Shown here piece after piece: positions 5,209 to 8,214 of a stretch of 8,214 nt of DNA; position 1 is the stretch's first letter, and each line of letters begins with the position of its first letter. This stretch comes from Candidatus Nitrosopumilus sp. (GTDB lineage Archaea; Thermoproteota; Nitrososphaeria; Nitrososphaerales; Nitrosopumilaceae), in contig JADHUF010000042.1 in the NCBI GenBank assembly GCA_016784625.1, positions 1-8,214 of the forward strand, given 5' to 3'. The position numbers and the translations under genes were made by a program. The notes beneath the pieces were generated by a model. That model ran no database searches. It saw only the letters and a program-made list of their open reading frames with translations, and was not told the origin of the DNA.

Positions 5209-5985
5209 ATGATCAGAGAAGCAAATGCTTCAGATAAAATCCCAATTTTAAAATTTTGTAAAGATACTTTTTCTTGGGGCGATTATATCGATCAAGTTTG
5301 GGATTTTTGGTTAGCAGAAGGTAATTTGTTTATATTTGAAAAAAAATTTTCAGTTGGAACTTGTCATGCATTTTACTCAAATGATCAAATTTGGATTGAA
5401 GGAATTAGAATTGATCCAAATTTTCGTAGACAAAAAATTGCATCTGATCTAGTAAAACATGCTGAATTAATAGGAAAACAAAATGGTATTTTCTTTTCTT
5501 TTATGTTAATTGATACTGAAAATACTTCATCTCTCTCTATGGCAAATACTTTAGATTATAATGTTTTTCAAACTTGGAATTTTTACTCTCTTCTATCAAA
5601 AAGAAATTCAAATTATGATGTCCAATTTGAAAAATCACTAAATCGTCAATTATATTCTCATTATGTGAATTCTTGGAGGTGGTTACCTATTGATGATGTT
5701 GTATTATCTACATTTTATAAGCAAAATAAAATTGTTAAATCTAATATAGATGGTAAAAATTCAATTGCAATTCTAACTGATTCTGAACATTTTGATAAAA
5801 CATTAATTGTTACATTATTTTCAGGCTCGCAAAACACTACATTACAAATAATTCCCTTTTTACAAAATTATGGTATGGAAAAAAACTATGAAAAAATACA
5901 AATTTTGACTAAAGAACAACTACCATTTTTTGATTCATTAGAACATAGAATTTCATTTCATTTAATGAAAAAATCTTTATCTTAA
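5209..5985 (+). CDS. GNAT family N-acetyltransferase with extra C-terminal domain
   Basis: From the ATG at 5209 this is 258 residues. MIREANASDK is a typical GNAT beginning, followed by the acetyl-CoA motif A strand-loop-helix IEGIRIDPNFRRQKIASDLV (63-82). The pyrophosphate-binding loop reads RRQKIA, with Lys where most members have Gly (R-x-x-G-x-G/A); this substitution is odd but not disabling by itself. A later segment, ENTSSLSMANTLDYNVFQTWNFYSL, fits motif B. Residues beyond about 140 form a second alpha/beta part that is not in minimal GNATs; the acceptor substrate is unknown. An ATG at 5200 (adding MTI) and a TTG at 5170 are alternative starts; 5209 was chosen for the GNAT start and the distance to the shared TATA element. 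The gene converges on the FAH-family gene and the stop codons overlap. Confidence 0.85.
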   Translation: MIREANASDKIPILKFCKDTFSWGDYIDQVWDFWLAEGNLFIFEKKFSVGTCHAFYSNDQIWIEGIRIDPNFRRQKIASDLVKHAELIGKQNGIFFSFMLIDTENTSSLSMANTLDYNVFQTWNFYSLLSKRNSNYDVQFEKSLNRQLYSHYVNSWRWLPIDDVVLSTFYKQNKIVKSNIDGKNSIAILTDSEHFDKTLIVTLFSGSQNTTLQIIPFLQNYGMEKNYEKIQILTKEQLPFFDSLEHRISFHLMKKSLS

Positions 5986-6851
5986 CCTGATTTTACAAAC
6001 TTTATTCTATTTTTTAAAATTCCAAGACCTTCAATTTCCATCTCTACATCATCTCCATCTTTTAAAAATACTCCATTTGGATCATTCAGCATTACTCCTG
6101 CAGGTGTTCCAGTAGAAATGATATCACCTTTTTCCAAAGTCATAACTTTAGAAATTTTTGAAATGATTTCTGGAATTTTTATAAACATTTTATTTGTAGA
6201 AGAGTTTTGTCTTAATTCTCCATTAATTTTGGTTGTTAGTTTTAGATTTTGAGCATCTATGATTTCATCAGCTGTTGTAATCCATGGTCCACACGGTGCA
6301 AATGAATCAAAACCCTTCCCCCTAGTAAACTGCTTGTCTTTGAATTGAATGTCTCTAGCTGAGACATCATTGAATATCATGTATCCAAATATTGTACTTG
6401 TTGCATCTTTTATGCTAATATTTTTACAGTTTTTTCCAATTATGATAGCTAATTCTATCTCATAGTCTAATTGTGAAACAAAATCTGGACACACAATATC
6501 TGATTCAGTACTAGTTAATGCTGTTCGTGGTTTTATTACCATGACAGGATCTTCTGGTGGTTGTAGTTTTTGTTCTTCAGCATGATCCTTATAATTAAAT
6601 GCCAAACAGATTATTTTATTTGGATTTGGTATTGGTGATAATATTTTAAATTTTGAAATATTTTCACCATATGGTAAATCTTTAATTTTATTTTTAATTT
6701 CATCATACCATCCATCAAAAAGAAAATCTTTTACATTGAATGGAATTGGAACTCCTGTGAGGTATGTTATCTCATCTTTTGTAGATACTTTATCTCCTTT
6801 TACAAAACCATATGTTTCATTATTATTATGTAGTAATCTGGCTATTTTCAT
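5982..6851 (-). CDS. Fumarylacetoacetate hydrolase (FAH) family protein
   Basis: A 289-residue member of the FAH superfamily (acylpyruvases, 2-hydroxyhepta-2,4-dienedioate isomerases, oxaloacetate decarboxylases). The N-terminal 70 residues form the small accessory domain. The core then shows LAFNYKDHAEE (83-93) with the catalytic His90/Glu93 pair, DYEIEL (129-134) with metal ligands Glu131 and Glu133, NDVSARD (161-167) with Asp162, the KGFDSFAPCGPW loop (179-190) with Lys179, and GDIISTGTPAGV (242-253). All key residues for a Mg2+/Mn2+-dependent C-C cleaving or tautomerising enzyme are present. The substrate cannot be read from the sequence. The ATG lies 6 nt after the stop of the glutamyl-tRNA synthetase gene, so translation is probably coupled and the two form an operon. 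Confidence 0.92.
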   Translation of the reverse strand: MKIARLLHNNNETYGFVKGDKVSTKDEITYLTGVPIPFNVKDFLFDGWYDEIKNKIKDLPYGENISKFKILSPIPNPNKIICLAFNYKDHAEEQKLQPPEDPVMVIKPRTALTSTESDIVCPDFVSQLDYEIELAIIIGKNCKNISIKDATSTIFGYMIFNDVSARDIQFKDKQFTRGKGFDSFAPCGPWITTADEIIDAQNLKLTTKINGELRQNSSTNKMFIKIPEIISKISKVMTLEKGDIISTGTPAGVMLNDPNGVFLKDGDDVEMEIEGLGILKNRIKFVKSG

Positions 6852-6857
6852 TATTGA

Positions 6858-8214
6858 TCACTTGTGTGTAAAAATTGCTTGATTCTGTGAATCTTTTCTA
6901 CAATATCCAAATCTGACAAATTGAATTTCATCTCCTTCTTTTATTTCTAGATAATGTGGTTCTGTATATACATCCAATTCTTCTAAACTTTCTTCATTAA
7001 ACTTGTCTCCATTGAATAATATTTTTGGAATCAACATCTTAATTTTATGTGCTGTTTTTTGTTGAACCCATTGTATTTTTAGTATGTCTGTTGTCTTTTC
7101 TTCCTCAACAAACTCTCCTTCAAACTCTACACCATCTTTTATAATGGAAATATTTCCTAATCCTAAAAGTCTAATTTGCATTCCTTCTTTGATATTTTCT
7201 GCATCATCTCCAGAAATATAGAAATGCTCATCAACCTCAATTTTTCTTTTTCCCATATCGTTAATTGGATGATTAGGAATTTCAACTGATGACATTGGTA
7301 AATTTTTTACTGTTAATTTTTTTGCATTACTCACCATGAATAATCTTATACTCTTAGAATCTACAAATTTTCGATTAAATGCTTCAAGTGCATCAAATGG
7401 TGCAAGAGTATTTGCTTTAGTTAATCCCAATGACATGATGAATTTTCTGATTGCCTCAGGTTTGATCCCTCTTCGTCTTAATGCTTCTAAAGTTGGCAGT
7501 CTCGGATCATCATACCATGAAACCTTTCCTTCCTCAATCAAAGGTTTGATGATTCTTTTTGAAATTGGCATTCCTTTGAACTCTAATCTAGAAAAAAACC
7601 CTTGGTATGGTTTTCTCATGTTCAATTCATCCAAGATTGCATCAATCAATTCTTTTCTTAATTCAAATTCTTTTGAACGAAGTGCATGTGTTATTCCATC
7701 AATACTATCTTCAATTGCAACTGCAAAATCATAACTAGGCCAAATTCTATATTTTTCACCTAATGTGTAATGTTTCCCATCAATAATTCTGAATAATACT
7801 GGATCTCTCATGACTGCATTATCTGCTTTCATGTCTCCACGAAATCTTACAATTGCTTCACCAGGTTTGAATTTGTCTTTCATCTTTTCCCAATTTTTAT
7901 TATTTTTATCAATATTTTCCATACTACATTTACAAGCTTTTCTTTCTCTTCTGTTCTTACTAATGTCCTCTCTTTTACAAGTACAAACGTAAGCTTTTCC
8001 AGAATTGATTAATTCTATACCCTTTTCATAAAATATTTCCATATCGTCTGAAGTACTTTTTACTACGTCAAATTTTATTCCTAATCCTTCTAATCCAACT
8101 TTGATAGCTGCATGATACTCCATTCTTTCTACTTCTGGGTTTGTATCATCCATTCTTAGAATGAATTTTCCACCATACATTTTTGCATATTCAGAATTAA
8201 TGATAGCAGCTTTT
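6858..8214 (-). CDS. gltX: Glutamyl-tRNA synthetase, archaeal type, 5' partial
   Basis: The frame stays open to the right edge: KAAIINSEYAK precedes the Met at 8180, so that Met is internal and the N-terminus with the HIGH motif lies outside the window. Visible class I features are FILRMDDTNPE (6-16 from that Met), the ISKR form of the KMSKS signature in GMPISKR (203-209), the glutamate pocket region WPSYDFAVAIEDSIDGITHALRS and a C-terminal beta-barrel anticodon-binding domain. A C-x-C...C-x-C cluster (Cys66, 68, 83, 85) suggests a bound zinc in the acceptor-binding insertion. It charges tRNA-Glu in the cytosol; archaeal members are normally non-discriminating, also charging tRNA-Gln for the GatDE amidation route. 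GlnRS is an unlikely alternative because archaea generally lack it. The FAH-family gene follows after 6 nt. Confidence 0.93.
   Translation of the reverse strand, partial: KAAIINSEYAKMYGGKFILRMDDTNPEVERMEYHAAIKVGLEGLGIKFDVVKSTSDDMEIFYEKGIELINSGKAYVCTCKREDISKNRRERKACKCSMENIDKNNKNWEKMKDKFKPGEAIVRFRGDMKADNAVMRDPVLFRIIDGKHYTLGEKYRIWPSYDFAVAIEDSIDGITHALRSKEFELRKELIDAILDELNMRKPYQGFFSRLEFKGMPISKRIIKPLIEEGKVSWYDDPRLPTLEALRRRGIKPEAIRKFIMSLGLTKANTLAPFDALEAFNRKFVDSKSIRLFMVSNAKKLTVKNLPMSSVEIPNHPINDMGKRKIEVDEHFYISGDDAENIKEGMQIRLLGLGNISIIKDGVEFEGEFVEEEKTTDILKIQWVQQKTAHKIKMLIPKILFNGDKFNEESLEELDVYTEPHYLEIKEGDEIQFVRFGYCRKDSQNQAIFTHK

Noticed and set aside
7336..7992. Plus-strand open frames of 132 and 60 residues opposite GluRS
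   Set aside because: GluRS is unambiguous here; the antisense products have no coherent features.
8178..8180. ATG at 8180 as the start of GluRS
   Set aside because: The frame continues to the window edge with family-like KAAIINSEYAK; the HIGH motif must lie further upstream.

Overview
The window looks like chromosomal DNA of a low-GC ammonia-oxidising archaeon of the Nitrososphaerota (Thaumarchaeota), closest in style to Nitrosopumilus. The evidence is archaeal: an archaeal-type glutamyl-tRNA synthetase, a UPF0147 protein (an archaeal family), a tRNA-His without encoded CCA, TATA-like boxes about 25-30 nt before many start codons (so mostly leaderless or short-leader mRNAs), and T-run terminators. 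The genus-level placement is inferred from AT-richness and protein style, not from a search. There are no mobile elements, CRISPR arrays or gene-free stretches over 300 bases.

Left part (1-2800). The 3' end of a transaldolase gene (start outside the window) converges on a small basic protein with three (S/T)GRGT motifs. Next, on the minus strand, come a CorA-type Mg2+ channel and, upstream of it, an unlisted 26-residue single-helix membrane peptide. A plus-strand tRNA-His(GTG) follows, then a second copy of the GRGT protein pointing the other way. The two GRGT paralogues thus form an inverted pair around corA, the micropeptide and the tRNA, and parts of them are almost identical at the DNA level.

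Middle (2900-5160), all on the minus strand. Two orphan 115-residue proteins lie here, one with a possible roadblock/profilin-like layout. Upstream of them are a degenerate class I methyltransferase-like protein, UPF0147 and a small Rieske [2Fe-2S] ferredoxin. UPF0147 and the methyltransferase-like gene are 25 nt apart and probably share a transcript; the others appear to have their own TATA boxes.

Right part (5160-8214). A GNAT acetyltransferase gene on the plus strand diverges from the Rieske gene across a roughly 50-nt shared promoter and converges on a fumarylacetoacetate-hydrolase-family gene, with overlapping stop codons. That gene begins 6 nt after the stop of the glutamyl-tRNA synthetase gene, whose 5' end lies beyond the window, so the two are probably one operon.

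Most genes are household or orphan core genes of this lineage. The items most worth follow-up are the micropeptide upstream of corA, whose helix ends in a CorA-like T-aromatic-x-GMN-x-x-LP signature, and the duplicated triple-GRGT basic protein family.
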